Source: Helianthus annuus (Eukaryota; Streptophyta; Magnoliopsida; Asterales; Asteraceae). From it: DNA of 64,000 nucleotides. Made by a program: the position numbers and the translations under genes. This document shows positions 50,867 to 62,304 of this stretch, piece after piece (within the stretch, counting starts at the first letter, position 1; every line of letters begins with the position of its first letter). Under the pieces are notes generated by a model, which saw only the letters and a list, made by a program, of their open reading frames with translations, made no database searches and was not told the origin of the DNA. The stretch is taken from positions 25,353,780-25,417,779 of the forward strand of contig NC_035447.2 of assembly GCF_002127325.2 (NCBI RefSeq), read 5' to 3'.

Positions 50867-52928
50867 CTAGGGGGAACACCCGTGCGATGCACGACATGCA
50901 TAATAGTTATTGTTTTTTTCCTGGAACGACGACTGATATAGATAGTGCGTGACACGGTATGAAAGTGCGAATATAGTATAGATTTTTAAAACAAAAACCG
51001 GTTTTTTTTAAAGTTAGCCGTTTGACCATAGTTATTTTGACCAAAGTCCACTTCTTGTTCAGCGCTTTGTGGTAGCACTACCAGTCAAAAAAAGGCCCAA
51101 AACGCCCGAGGGTACAGTGTTCCCCCGCGTTTTAAGACACTTTGAGAGAGGTTTGCGCCCCACCACATGTGGTCTCACAAAACTTCAATTCTATGGACGT
51201 GTGGTTTCTCAACCCTCTTCAAAAGACGTCACATTTTTCAAATTTTTTTATTTTTATTTTTTCTTTTTCATTGTTTTAGATGGTGTAAAATAGATGTTAA
51301 ATATATATATTAGACTACATACACATACACATATAAATTCGGTTTTGACATCTAAAAGTCAAATTGCAGGTTTTGTTCCCTTTTATAGATAAGAAAGCAG
51401 TTTATTATTTATTACTAAAATGTTGTATTAACTTTATTCTGTAACATATTCTTTATAAACTATGCTTACCTTAACATAACCTAATAGCTATATTTCCTTA
51501 TTAGAAGGCTCTTATAATTGAAAATTAGTACATATTATTACCTTGCTGGTGAACACATTTACTCTATGTTTAGGGAACAATTTGATTAGGTTGTTGATAT
51601 TGAATTGAATATCACACCAAATTACAATAGCAGTTTATATTGCTACTATTCACCCAAATCAAGCACCTTAAATAAGTCAGTGTTTCTCTATATTCAAAAA
51701 ACGAACTATAACTGACGATTATTAAATTGCAACAGTCAATTCAATCCAAATACTGCAATAGAAACATAAAATCTACCACAATTCGTTGGTTAATCACGTA
51801 TAGTTCTTAATCGATTAGAATCAGAAAAAAAGAAATTGACTCACCGTAAATTAAAATCAGGAAGAAGGCGAACAAAGGGGCGGAGTTTTTCGAAATCAAT
51901 GACCCCTGTCTTTCAGTGTTATTCCTTGAATGAGGTAAGCAAGACCCCATACTACAAACTACATACACATACATAAAAATTGGGTTCTATATTATTTGTA
52001 TAAACACCGATTGGAAACCCTCACATTGCATTTGATGAAACCCTAATCAATATAAACACACACACTAACACTCACGAATCGAATCGAATTTATAAAAGGA
52101 AAAATTCGGGCTGTTTTTACCTCTTGCTGCTCCAAATCTTCATTACCATACATTATCTTCATTTTAGAGATATAGATATTGCACTTAAAGGTCTCAACCA
52201 TCAAAATACGATCCAAGGGCTAAAAAGTGGTTCCTAATTATGCAATGGTTATCATTTGAACCTTATTCCATGAGACTTGAGGTAAGATGCAAAGAGCATT
52301 CTTTTGAGTTTTAAACCATCTGTAATTAAGTTCATTATTTAATCATTATTGTTGCAATTATTAGGTATTATAGATAATAATACCCCATGAAATTACCTTT
52401 TAGTAATTTTCGTTTCTAATTGGTTAGCATCTTTTAAGTTTTAAAACCATTTATAGTTATAATTAAATTCATAATAACGTTGATTAAGTTTTTTTATATT
52501 TAATTATTATTATTATTATTAATTTTATTTTTATTTCATATGATGTTCATCAACTATCTGATAAAATTGCAAAAAAGGTTGTAACCTTATTTGTATGATG
52601 TTTAGCAATTACTAAACCAAATAATAATGACTTAATTATAAAATTCAATCAAGTAATCGGTTACGGAGAACTTGAAATGGAAAAGCAATGTAAATATGAG
52701 GAAGGTGATGATGTTCAACTAAGTCAAATGATTTAATTCTTTATCAAGTATTTAACAATACTTAATTTATAAAGTTATCAATTTAATTGTATTTGTCAAT
52801 TTATACTCATGTAGAAAGACTAATTCCCTTTACTAACTTCATTGAGTTGTTGTACTATAAGCATAATATGTTGCAATTATTTAAATTTGGTTGAAACCCT
52901 TGTGAAATGCTTTATACGATAGTATAGA
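50867..52928 (-). mobile_element. Helitron H2, non-autonomous, 2.06 kb, inside H1
   Basis: On the minus strand TCTATACTATCGTATAAAGC (from 52928, preceded by A) to CTAG (50870-50867, followed by T). Near the 3' end, GTGCATCGCAC can form a hairpin. No coding region recognised. Confidence 0.65.
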
Positions 52929-52937
52929 TAAACGCAA

Positions 52938-53555
52938 TCAATTTAAATCTTTTGCGCGGGTTGAAAACATCCGAGCCCTTAAAGTTTGCTGCCCAATCCT
53001 GTCAAACAATACCTCCTCAAATATTTCCTCTGCATCTATATTACCTATATATAGTATCAATTAAATCACACAAAAGTATCATATGTTTAAAAAAAATAGT
53101 AAAGTAGAAATTAAAAAAGGAAATACCAATAGGCCAAATAAATGTCTATCTCCAAATGAATAACTTTTCTCGTATCCACCCTTTTACACCTCCATATACA
53201 TGAAGCTGCAAAAAGGAAAAAGACTATAAATTTATGAACAATTAAACAATACATTGGTAAATGGTTCCAGATACTATAGTCATGCAAAGGTACCTTGATT
53301 AAGTATGAAGTGTCTGTTTTTTTGTATCCAATAACCTGTGTGTATACTTTATATGTAATATAAAATCATAATTTGAAAAAAAAAACCACTAAATCACCAA
53401 AAACATAATAAAACATCAATATAAACTCATAGATTATGTAAAAGAAAATTGTTATCCCATTTGAATATTTTAAGAAACAAACCAAATTTTTTTCGAATAA
53501 ATGTTGAAATGGGTATAAAAGAACACACCTTTCCACCAAGATAAATAAATTTCAT
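52938..53555 (-). pseudogene. Small four-exon gene carried in Helitron H1, function unknown
   Basis: Predicted minus-strand exons are 53555-53529, 53335-53294, 53205-53127 and 53044-52938, all with GT/AG borders and phases that fit (0,0,1). They would give about 84 aa: MKFIYLGGK, VIGYKKTDTSYLIK, LHVYGGVKGWIREK..., then GNIDAEEIFEEVLFDRIG to a TGA. TATAAATT at 53638-53631 lies 76 bp before the ATG. A TAG in exon 3 (after FIWR) interrupts it. I do not recognise the protein. It may be a captured host gene or its 3' part. It lies between H2 and the repeated Helitron 5' ends. Confidence 0.45.
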
Positions 53556-53630
53556 ATCAACTTATCTCTTTCTTCTCGACTCTAACTCGCACAATAGTAG
53601 ACAAAGGAGTTGATGTTGAGTGAAATGGTG

Positions 53631-53638
53631 AATTTATA
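53631..53638 (-). promoter_or_regulatory. TATA-like box upstream of the Helitron-borne small gene
   Basis: TATAAATT on the minus strand, 76 bp upstream of the predicted ATG. Confidence 0.35.
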
Positions 53639-53819
53639 GCAATGATAGGAGATTCCTTAATCGGTCAAATTTATTACATATTGATTGAAATTGGACCTTT
53701 GGAGTGCTTTTGCGGTTTATCCCAATAGGTTTTGTTTATTAATTGCATTTAAGAACCGAACTTATTATTGTATTATTATACTTAATTGTGATTATATTCT
53801 CATTTAATTATTTTTTATT

Positions 53820-56376
53820 TTTTAATATTAATGTAGAAAGACCATTTCACCACTTACTAACATCATTAAGTTGTTGTACCATAAGTATAAAAGATTGTAA
53901 TTACTTTAATTTGGTTGGAATCCTTATGAAATGCTTTATAATATAGTATAGATATAGATAGATATAAATATAGATAATTATTTTTTAATATTAATGTAGA
54001 AAGACCATTTCACCCCTTACTAACATCATTAAGTTGTTGTACCATAAGTATAAAAGATTGTAATTACTTAAATTTGGTTGGTATCCTTATGAAATGCTTT
54101 ATAATATAGTATAGAAGTATAGATGAGGTTCTAGCATTAATGTACTGTACTATATGTTAATATGGTGTTTCATGCATTGCTTTGTTGCAAATTGTGTTGT
54201 TTTATTTGTAAATTATTATTATTATTTATAATAATCTAATTAATTTAGCCAAAATCTTGTTAATAATATATTAGAATATATATATATAGTTATTTTAATA
54301 CTTTTATTATTTTAATATTATAATAATAATTCCTTTTTTTACTGTTTAACTTTAATTTAATGATTTTTTAGTATCACGGGGTGGGATAAGCTTGGTGTCA
54401 ACCGGTACTGAAATACCGGTACGGTCTTGTTTGGTATCGGTACAAATAGTAATTTTAATAATATATATAGTTTTTTATATATTTTTATTATTTTAATATT
54501 ATAATAATAATTCTTTTCTTTACTTTTTAACTTTAATTTAATGATATTTTTATGATACTTATGATCTTTCGGTTTAAATTTTATCTTAATCTATTAAATT
54601 CTGATACTAATATCATGGATAAGTTCTTAATATTTGATATCATTTGGATCCCTTTACCTATTTTTTTATTATATGTTTTCTTTGAAAATATATTGTTGTC
54701 TTTTTATTACGAATTATATTTGAGCTACTTTTAATATATTAGTTACTTCGAAATTTAAATTTATGGTTACGTTGTCAAAGATCATTTTATAGAATAATCA
54801 TAAGTTTGGAATAATTATCTTTAAACCAATTATTAAAACAAATTAAGATCAAAGTTAACTTTAAACTAATCTACCTTTATCTATAATATATTATTTAGTA
54901 TAATGTGTTATTGATGATATTAATTTTAATGATTATTGATATATAATTATTTTATTTTATTTTTTATCTTATCTCTTATTTATTTAATATAAATTAAATG
55001 CAATTAATAGGATTTTTATAGGATGATGCATTTAAAACAACCATAAATTTTGGTTTTAAAATAGAACATATAACTAAACTTTAGAATATATATAGATATT
55101 AATGTAGAAAGACCATTTCACCACTTACTAACATCATTAAGTTGTTGTACCATAAGTATAAAAGATTGTAATTACTTTAATTTGGTTGGTATCCTTATGA
55201 AATGCTTTATAATATAGTATAGATATAGATAGATATAAATATAGATAATTATTTTTTTTATTTTTTAATATTAATGTAGAAAGACCATTTCACCCCTTAC
55301 TAACATCATTAAGTTGTTGTACCATAAGTATAAAAGATTGTAATTACTTAAATTTGGTTGGTATCCTTATGAAATGCTTTATAATATAGTATAGAAGTAT
55401 AGATGAGGTTCTAGCATTAATGTACTGTACTATATGTTAATATGGTGTTTCATGCATTGCTTTGTTGCAAATTGTGGTGTTTTATTTGTAAATTATTATT
55501 ATTATTTATAATAATCTAATTAATTTAGCCAAAATCTTGTTAATAATATATTAGAATATATATATATAGTTATTTTAATACTTTTATTATTTTAATATTA
55601 TAATAATAATTCCTTTTTTTTACTGTTTAACTTTAATTTAATGATTTTTTAGTATCACGGGGTGGGATAAGCTTGGTGTCAACCGGTACTGAAATACCGG
55701 TACCGTCTTGTTTGGTATCGGTACAAATAGTAATTTTAATAATATATATAGTTTTTTATATATTTTTATTATTTTAATATTATAATAATAATTCTTTTCT
55801 TTACTTTTTAACTTTAATTTAATGATATTTTTATGATACTTATGATCTTTCGGTTTAAATTTTATCTTAATCTATTAAATTCTGATACTAATATCATGGA
55901 TAAGTTCTTAATATTTGATATCATTTGGATCCCTTTACCTATTTTTTTATTATATGTTTTCTTTGAAAATATATTGTTGTCTTTTTATTACGAATTATAT
56001 TTGAGCTACTTTTAATATATTAGTTACTTCGAAATTTAAATTTATGGTTACGTTGTCAAAGATCATTTTATAGAATAATCATAAGTTTGGAATAATTATC
56101 TTTAAACCAATTATTAAAACAAATTAAGATCAAAGTTAACTTTAAACTAATCTTCCTTTATCTATAATATATTATATAGTATAATGTGTTATTGATGATA
56201 TTAATTTTAATGATTATTGATATATAATTATTTTATTTTATTTTTTATCTTATCTCTTATTTATTTAATATAAATTAAATGCAATTAATAGGATTTTTAT
56301 AGGATGATGCATTTAAAACAACCATAAATTTTGGTTTTAAAATAGAACATATAACTAAACTTTAGAATATATATAG
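53820..56376. repeat. Tandem duplication, period about 1.28 kb, built on Helitron 5' ends
   Basis: 53820-55097 and 55098-56376 are about 99% alike by eye: a handful of substitutions and short T-run indels. Each unit has two copies of a ~125-bp segment ending GCTTTATAATATAGTATAGA (53952, 54114, 55222, 55394). A fifth, diverged copy is the 5' end of H2 (52928). The remainder is AT-rich with an ACCGGTACTGAAATACCGGT palindrome. The identical 60-codon frames at 54552 and 55833 are a by-product. Confidence 0.85.
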
Positions 56377-56377
56377 A

Positions 56378-56671
56378 TATTTTTTCAAAAAATAAAAAAA
56401 TTAATTTAGAGTGTAGGACACTTGGTGTGTAGGATAAATTACGAGTTGTGTAGGATAAATTTAAATATGTGTATGATAAATTTCGAAATGTGTAGAATAA
56501 CTTTTTATGTGTGTAGGAAAAAAAATTAGTGTACGGAATGATAATCTTTATGAGTAATTAATTACTTAAAGATAGTAATAAATGAGATAAATGAAAAACT
56601 ACTTAACAATTTACAATTGTACTCTTTGTTCTTTTTCTTCTCAATTAAATTTTCTTCTCAAATGAACTTCC

Positions 56672-56673
<2 letters not shown>
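56378..56673 (-). mobile_element. Right half of the MITE split by Helitron H1
   Basis: Similar, in reverse orientation, to 44560-44860: TGTGTAGGATAAATT words and the end AAATGAACTTCCCC. Abuts (TA)n at 56674. Confidence 0.75.

Positions 56674-56720
<47 letters not shown>
56674..56720. repeat. (TA)n microsatellite
   Basis: TA tract with one TG interruption, left border of element G. Confidence 0.95.
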
Positions 56721-57257
56721 GGGAGGGGCTCATGCGAGAACCACCCTTATTGTGAGAACCTTGAGAACCAATGTGAACACAACCTAAAATAGCTAAAAAA
56801 ACTTAACCCCCCCACCCCCCCCCCCAAAAAAACCTAAACCCCCCACCCCCCCCCCCCAAAAAAAACCCTAAACCCCCCCCAAGCTAAATGCTAAAAAGAA
56901 CCTAACCCCCCCCCCCCCCCCACCAAGCTAAAATGCTAAAAACTAAACCCCCAAAAAACCTAAAAAAATCTAAAAAAAAATCTAAAAAAATCAAAAAAAA
57001 TCTAAAAATTTTTTTTTGAATTTTTTAATATTTTTCGTGTTAAAATCGCTACTTTTAGAAGCCAAAAAAAAATTTTTTTTTTTTAAAAAAATTTTTTTTT
57101 TGGCTTCGAAAAGTAGCGATTTTTTTTATAAAAAATATTAAAAAATTCAAAAAAAAAAATCTTTTGTGTGATTTTTAGCTATTTTTAGGCATTTTTGGTG
57201 TGTTCACATTGGTTCTCGCAGTTCTCACAATAAGAGGTGGTTCTCGCATGATCTCCT

Positions 57258-57260
<3 letters not shown>
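56721..57260. mobile_element. Foldback element G between (TA)n tracts
   Basis: 540 bp. Inverted arms with GCGAGAACCACC and GAGAACCAATGTGAACACA (family of A1/A2). Poly-C tracts and a long A/T hairpin at 57060-57150. Confidence 0.85.

Positions 57261-57301
<41 letters not shown>
57261..57301. repeat. (TA)n microsatellite
   Basis: Pure TA between elements G and H. Confidence 0.98.
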
Positions 57302-57304
<3 letters not shown>

Positions 57305-57692
57305 GTTCATTTCAGAACTTTAAATAATTGCAGAACTTTCAGAACTCCTAATAAACAATCATTTTATATATATATTTTTGTATTTATGGTCTTTTTATCT
57401 TCTATTATATGTATTTTTATGATTACATATGTTAAAAGTAGTTTACATATGTTTAATAGCCAAATTATATATATGTGTAATAACTAATTACATATATGTA
57501 AAAAAACTAGTTTACATATGTGTAATTATAAAATTACATATAAAAATTGATAAAATTACTCTGAACATGTATGTAATCATAAAAATACACATAATAAATG
57601 ATAAAATTATCCAAAACATAAAAATATATAAATAAAAAGATTGTTTATTAGGAGTTCTGTAAATATTTATAGTTCTGAAATGATCCTGGTCC
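57302..57692. mobile_element. Foldback element H between (TA)n tracts
   Basis: 391 bp. Inverted ends with CAGAACT and AACTCCTAATAAACAATC. The interior repeats TTACATATGT words. Confidence 0.8.
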
Positions 57693-57734
<42 letters not shown>

Positions 57735-57736
57735 TA
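57693..57736. repeat. (TA)n microsatellite
   Basis: TA tract with one TG interruption between elements H and I. Confidence 0.95.
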
Positions 57737-58129
57737 GGGGGCTGCTAGAATGAGAACCACCCCGAGTTGTAAGAACCGCGAGAACTACACCCCACGGAGC
57801 GCCGTTCGCCATGATTTTTTTTTACAAGTAGATGTGTGTATTATAAACACAGCCGTAAAAAATCATGGCGAACGGCGCTCCGTGGGGTGTAGTTTTTTAC
57901 ACCACAAGTTTGGTGTTTTTTAATTTTTTTTCTTTTTTCTTTTTTTTTTCACCAAACTTGTGGTGTAAAAAACTACACCCCACGGAGCGCCGTTCACCAT
58001 GATTTTTTACGGCTGTGTTTATAATATACACATCTACTTGTAAAAAAAAAATCATGGCGAACGGCGCTCCGTGGGGTGTAGTTCTCGCGGTTCTTACAAC
58101 TCGAGGTGGTTTTCATTCTAGCGGCTCCC
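57737..58129. mobile_element. Four-armed palindromic element I between (TA)n tracts
   Basis: 393 bp. The GC-rich core GGCGAACGGCGCTCCGTGG occurs four times in alternating orientation, with ACAAGTAGATGTGTGTATTA spacers, so each half is a hairpin and the whole is a larger hairpin. One arm differs (GTTCACC for GTTCGCC). Same family as 59294-59685. Confidence 0.9.
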
Positions 58130-58163
58130 TATATATATATATGTGTATATATATATATATATT
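58130..58163. repeat. (TA)n microsatellite
   Basis: Imperfect TA tract right of element I. Confidence 0.9.
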
Positions 58164-59293
58164 TGTGATTTGTGTGTATCATTTTTAATGAAATGACTAG
58201 AGACCAACATTAACAACGTTTGGTCTAACATCCAAACCTGCCATTTAAGTAATTAGAATTGAAATCCAACATCAATAGTCCATTATCCAATACTTAAATG
58301 TCAATTTGAGTAATTGAGTCAAAATTTCAAATACTAAAATGTGAAGTGTCGATCAATACTCAAGTCTCAACCTGTCATTTGATTCAGAAGTGCAAGAACC
58401 TAATCAAAACCCCCCATTGGCTATCGTTATTCGATTTCTCCATCGTCACTCGCCAAGACGCCAACTCATCAGTGTTTTGCTTCAATCGATTCATTCAATT
58501 TCAAACTTCCGATAGAACAAGGGTATGTTTCAATCGGTCGACGATTTATCTTCCGACTTAGTTAATCTCAATAGAACTAGTTGAGTGTTTTTGTATTCCT
58601 TGTTATTTGTTAAACTTTTACTTGTGTTCTATTGGACGAAACATCAGTGACGAAAACTGCACTTCATTCTTATAACTAGCACTCTCATCCTCACTTTCCT
58701 TGTTTATTCTGCGACGCTCGATACTTGCTCGACGTTCGTACGAAAAATGCTCAGATCGGAAGACGCTCGCTCGACTTTGGCTCGGTTGGAAAAATGCTCA
58801 GTTCGGTTCGGATCGGTTTATAAACGAACCGAGTATGAGCAAAGTCCTGATTGGTTCGGTTCAGCTCAGCTCGTAAACAGCCCTTTCCCTTAGAGAAAAA
58901 TTTGTTTTTGACAACAAAAATAAAATTTGAAAATATTATTGTTCACGAGTTATTGTCAACATGTGATATTTTGAATTCTTTAAATGTCTTCGTCATCATC
59001 ATGGTTGTATATTATAACCATTATTTTTACATATATCAAATTCAAATTTTGTTTTAAAATTTAGAGTTAACTTTTATTTTGTTTTCTCTGGTTTGATCGT
59101 TTTAAAGGATTTTTTCCTATGGTTTAAAAAGTGTCATTTTCGTCCTTAATGTTTCCATTTTGTTACCAGTTTGCTCCCCGACTCTTAATTCAGTTAAATC
59201 ATTCAATTAAAGGTAAGAGTATTTCGATAATTTTATATATCAGTACTTAATTTATTATTAGTTCCTTAAATTCAAGATTTATATATATATATA
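58164..59293. other. Unassigned sequence with repeat fragments
   Basis: 58700-58885 is a hAT-like end (GCTCGGTT and GGTTCGGATCGG words, ending GTAAACAGCCC). 59065-59240 is an arm of the MULE family seen at 62305-62859. No gene recognised in 58164-58700. Confidence 0.45.
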
Positions 59294-59682
59294 GGGAGCC
59301 GCTAGAATGAGAACCACCTCGAGTTGTAAGAACCGCGAGAACTACACCCCACGGAGGGGCGTTCGCCGCGATTTTTTTTTACAAGTAGATGTGTGCATTA
59401 TAAACACGGCCGTAAAAAATCACGGCGAACGCCCCTCCGTGGGGTGTAGTTTTTTACACCTCAAGTTTGGTGAAAAAAAAAGAAAAAAGAAAAAAAAATT
59501 AAAAAACACCAAACTTGAGGTGTAAAAAACTACACCCCACGGAGGGGCGTTCGCCGTGATTTTTTACGGCCGTGTTTATAATGCACACATCTACTTGTAA
59601 AAAAAAATCGCGGCGAACGCCCCTCCGTGGGGTGTAGTTCTCGCGGTTCTTACAACTCGAGGTGGTTCTCATTCTAGCGGTC

Positions 59683-59685
<3 letters not shown>
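59294..59685. mobile_element. Four-armed palindromic element J between (TA)n tracts
   Basis: 392 bp, same design as element I. Here all four core arms read GGCGAACGCCCCTCCGTGG or its complement, so the arms agree within the element but differ from those of I. Confidence 0.9.

Positions 59686-59761
<76 letters not shown>
59686..59761. repeat. (TA)n microsatellite, about 75 bp
   Basis: Pure TA tract right of element J. Confidence 0.98.
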
Positions 59762-59764
<3 letters not shown>

Positions 59765-59986
59765 AACTTGCACCAACTCCACCACACCCTCTCTATACTT
59801 GATCTCTCTCTCTCTTCTCCACCACCAACAACCATCACCACAACCTGCCACCAACACCAAAGCAGCACCTGCAACCAAAAACAACATCCATCACCACACA
59901 AATCAGATGAAACAATGCTAGATCTGAACCACATCGCAACTCAACAACATCTTGCCCAAACCCTCTTCCCCGTACCCTTGCACCGC
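59762..59986. other. CACCA-rich sequence between (TA)n and the CACTA-like element
   Basis: CCACCACC/ACCAACAACC repetition and a TCTCTCTCTC run; no reliable coding frame. Confidence 0.4.
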
Positions 59987-61194
59987 CACTAGTATAAAAC
60001 CATTTTTTTTGTGGTGTTTTAGAATACAAAGCACCAAATAACCAGACTACCACACTAATAAATAAACACACCACCAAAAATAGATTACAAAGCACAATTA
60101 AATGCTTAGAAGTTATACAGCACCATTAAATTGATTTTTTGAGGGTGAAGTTGTTAATAGCATCATTAAATTGATTTTTTGAGGGTGAAGTTGTTAATAG
60201 CATCGCTAAATTGATTTTTTTGAGGGTGAACTTGTTAATAGCACCAACAAAGTGAACTAATCAAAATATTTTGTTAGCCATCACATGGATAATAATCCTA
60301 TGGTTTTCAATTACTCTCATCCTATTCAATCAATGGATCAAATTAAGCCTCCAAAAACACAACCTTTATACCCACATATATATACAGACACAATGTTAAA
60401 ATCAAATTCTTTTTTAGAGAGAGAAATATGTTAAGGAGGAGCAAAGCATCACCAAAAAGTTTTCCGGAACAGCTTCCACAGTATCAAGAAACTGGCGATG
60501 TGGCATAAAGTGTATCAATGGCCTTATCTATGAAGAGACACGAGATTTTTGAAGATCTTTTTTGATGATTTTATGCGTGATGCCATCAAATACGCCGAAG
60601 ATACTCGCCGGAAAACTATTACGGCGATGGACGTCATTTATGCTTTGAAGTGCCAAGGATCACTATATTGATTTGGTTTGATTGTATGTGTTTAAATTGT
60701 TATTTTAGGAAATGACTTTATAGAAATCATGTTTGTATCTCATTCTTTGTAGCTTCCCAATGAACATGTAATTTTATTTCATTATGCTTGTAAATTTAAT
60801 ACATTTTTTGTTTATATAGTTTTTTGTTTTATTTTCCTTTGTATTAGAACTTGGATGTTTTATAATAAATAAAACTAAAAAACATTTGTTCAAATAATGC
60901 ATATTTTTCCTTTTTATATTTTATTTTTTAAAATATAATTGATTTTTTGGTGGTGTGTTTAAAGATTTATTGGTGGACTAATTTGGTTTCTATGATTGAT
61001 TTTTTGGTGGTGTTTAGAAATTTAGTGGTGGACTGATTTGGTTTCTATTATTAATTTTTTGGTGATGTGTTTAGAGAGTTAATGGTGCTCTTATTGAACA
61101 GTACCAACAAATCCCATTAATTGGTGGTATATTTGTTGGTGCTCTCTCAAAAAGGCGTAAATCCTAGCACCAAAAAACTGCTTTTGTACTAGTG
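59987..61194. mobile_element. CACTA-like non-autonomous element with a captured histone H4 fragment
   Basis: Ends CACTAGTATAAAA and, inverted, CACTAGTACAAAA. Subterminal repeats on both sides: TTGATTTTTTGAGGGTGAA three times (60135-60230) and GATTTTTTGGTGGTG (60945-61040). The 3-bp flanks (CGC and TAC) do not match, so no TSD is proven; a later rearrangement at the right end (561-bp duplication) may be the reason. No transposase. Confidence 0.65.
60435..60680 (+). pseudogene. Histone H4 pseudogene
   Basis: Three frames in order resemble histone H4. GGAKHHQKVFRN matches the region after the N-terminal tail. [15 protein letters not shown] matches the [14 protein letters not shown] region. [20 protein letters not shown] then YALKCQG match the C-terminal helix, followed by the diverged end. 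The first dozen residues are missing, there is a deletion around residues 32-40 and there are at least two frameshifts and stops. It sits inside the CACTA-like element, so capture is likely. No intron is evident, as in plant H4 genes. Not functional. Confidence 0.85.
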
Positions 61195-62285
61195 TACAAA
61201 CTTCTTCCCTAAACGGCTAAACCTTCTCTCTCGTACCACATCGCAACTCAGATTTGAGCTCAAAATCTAAACTCGTTGTCCTCGTTCCTCTTCTTTCGAG
61301 TTCTAACCCTTGTTGTCTAATCAAATCTGACCAACATTTAACCGCACACTTGAATTACATATGAGCATATAATTTCGGCTTAGAGATAGAGAGAGGAGCA
61401 CCGTGAGAGATGGTACAAACCTGATGGTGTTGATAGCAGTGGTGGTAGCCGTGGTATGGCAACAATGGTAGTGGTGGTCGACAGGTGATGACGGTAGGGT
61501 GCTCAGGTGGTTGCTAGAAGGTAATGATGAAAGTAGGGTGCTCAGTTTAGAGAGAGAAAGTTGGTAGGTGGTGGTAGTCGGTGTCTGATGGTTGTAGAGA
61601 TGGTGTATTACAAAAGGTAGAGATAGGGGTGAGAGAAGTGAGAGGGGTAGGTAGAGAGAGATGGGGTAGAAAGAGAGAGAGTGACTTTTCTATTATAAGA
61701 TATACATATAAACAAATACTTATCCTAGCACCAAAAAACTGCTTTTGTACTAGTGTACAAACTTCTTCCCTAAACGGCTAAACCTTCTCTCTCGTACCAC
61801 ATCGCAACTCAGATTTGAGCTCAAAATCTAAACCCGTTGTCCTCGTTCCTTTTCTTTCGAGTTCTAACCCTTGTTGTCTAATCAAATCTGACCAACATTT
61901 AACCGCACACTTGAATTACATATGAGCATATAATTTCGGCTTAGAGATAGAGAGAGGAGCACCGTGAGAGATGGTACAAACTTGATGGTGTTGATAGCAG
62001 TGGTGGTAGCCGTGGTATGGCAACAATGGTAGTGGTGGTCGACAGGTGATGACGGTAGGGTGCTCAGGTGGTTGCTAGAAGGTAATGATGAAAGTAGGGT
62101 GCTCAGTTTAGAGAGAGAAAGTTGGTAGGTGGTGGTGGTAGTCGGTGTCTGATGGTTGTAGAGATGGTGTATTACAAAAGGTAGAGATAGGGGTGAGAGA
62201 AGTGAGAGGGGTAGGTAGAGAGAGATGGGGTAGAAAGAGAGAGAGTGACTTTTCTATTATAAGATATACATATAAACAAATACTT
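61161..62285. repeat. 561-bp tandem duplication
   Basis: 61161-61721 and 61722-62285 differ at about three bases and a GGT insertion. The unit starts within the last 34 bp of the CACTA-like element and holds GA-rich and GGTGGTAG-rich simple sequence. The short ORF at 61581 is not supported. Confidence 0.92.
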
Positions 62286-62304
62286 AATGTTTAATTTTTT
62301 TATA

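Larger units (their letters stand above)
50584..56377 (-). mobile_element. Helitron H1, non-autonomous, 5.8 kb
   Basis: On the minus strand it begins TCTATATATATTC (56377) after an A and ends CTAG (50587-50584) before a T. The hairpin AAAAATAG-TTGTG-CTATTTTT lies about 14 nt from CTAG. These are the Helitron rules. The borders coincide with the break in a MITE whose halves lie at 50392-50583 and 56378-56673. Inside are Helitron H2, a small spliced gene, Helitron 5'-end copies and a tandem duplication. No Rep/helicase seen. Confidence 0.7.

Noticed and set aside
54552..54734. Identical 60-aa ORFs at 54552 and 55833
   Set aside because: Identity is due to the tandem duplication; the composition is that of AT-rich non-coding DNA.
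59987..61194. Proven CACTA insertion with 3-bp TSD
   Set aside because: The flanking trinucleotides (CGC and TAC) do not match, so I call it CACTA-like only.
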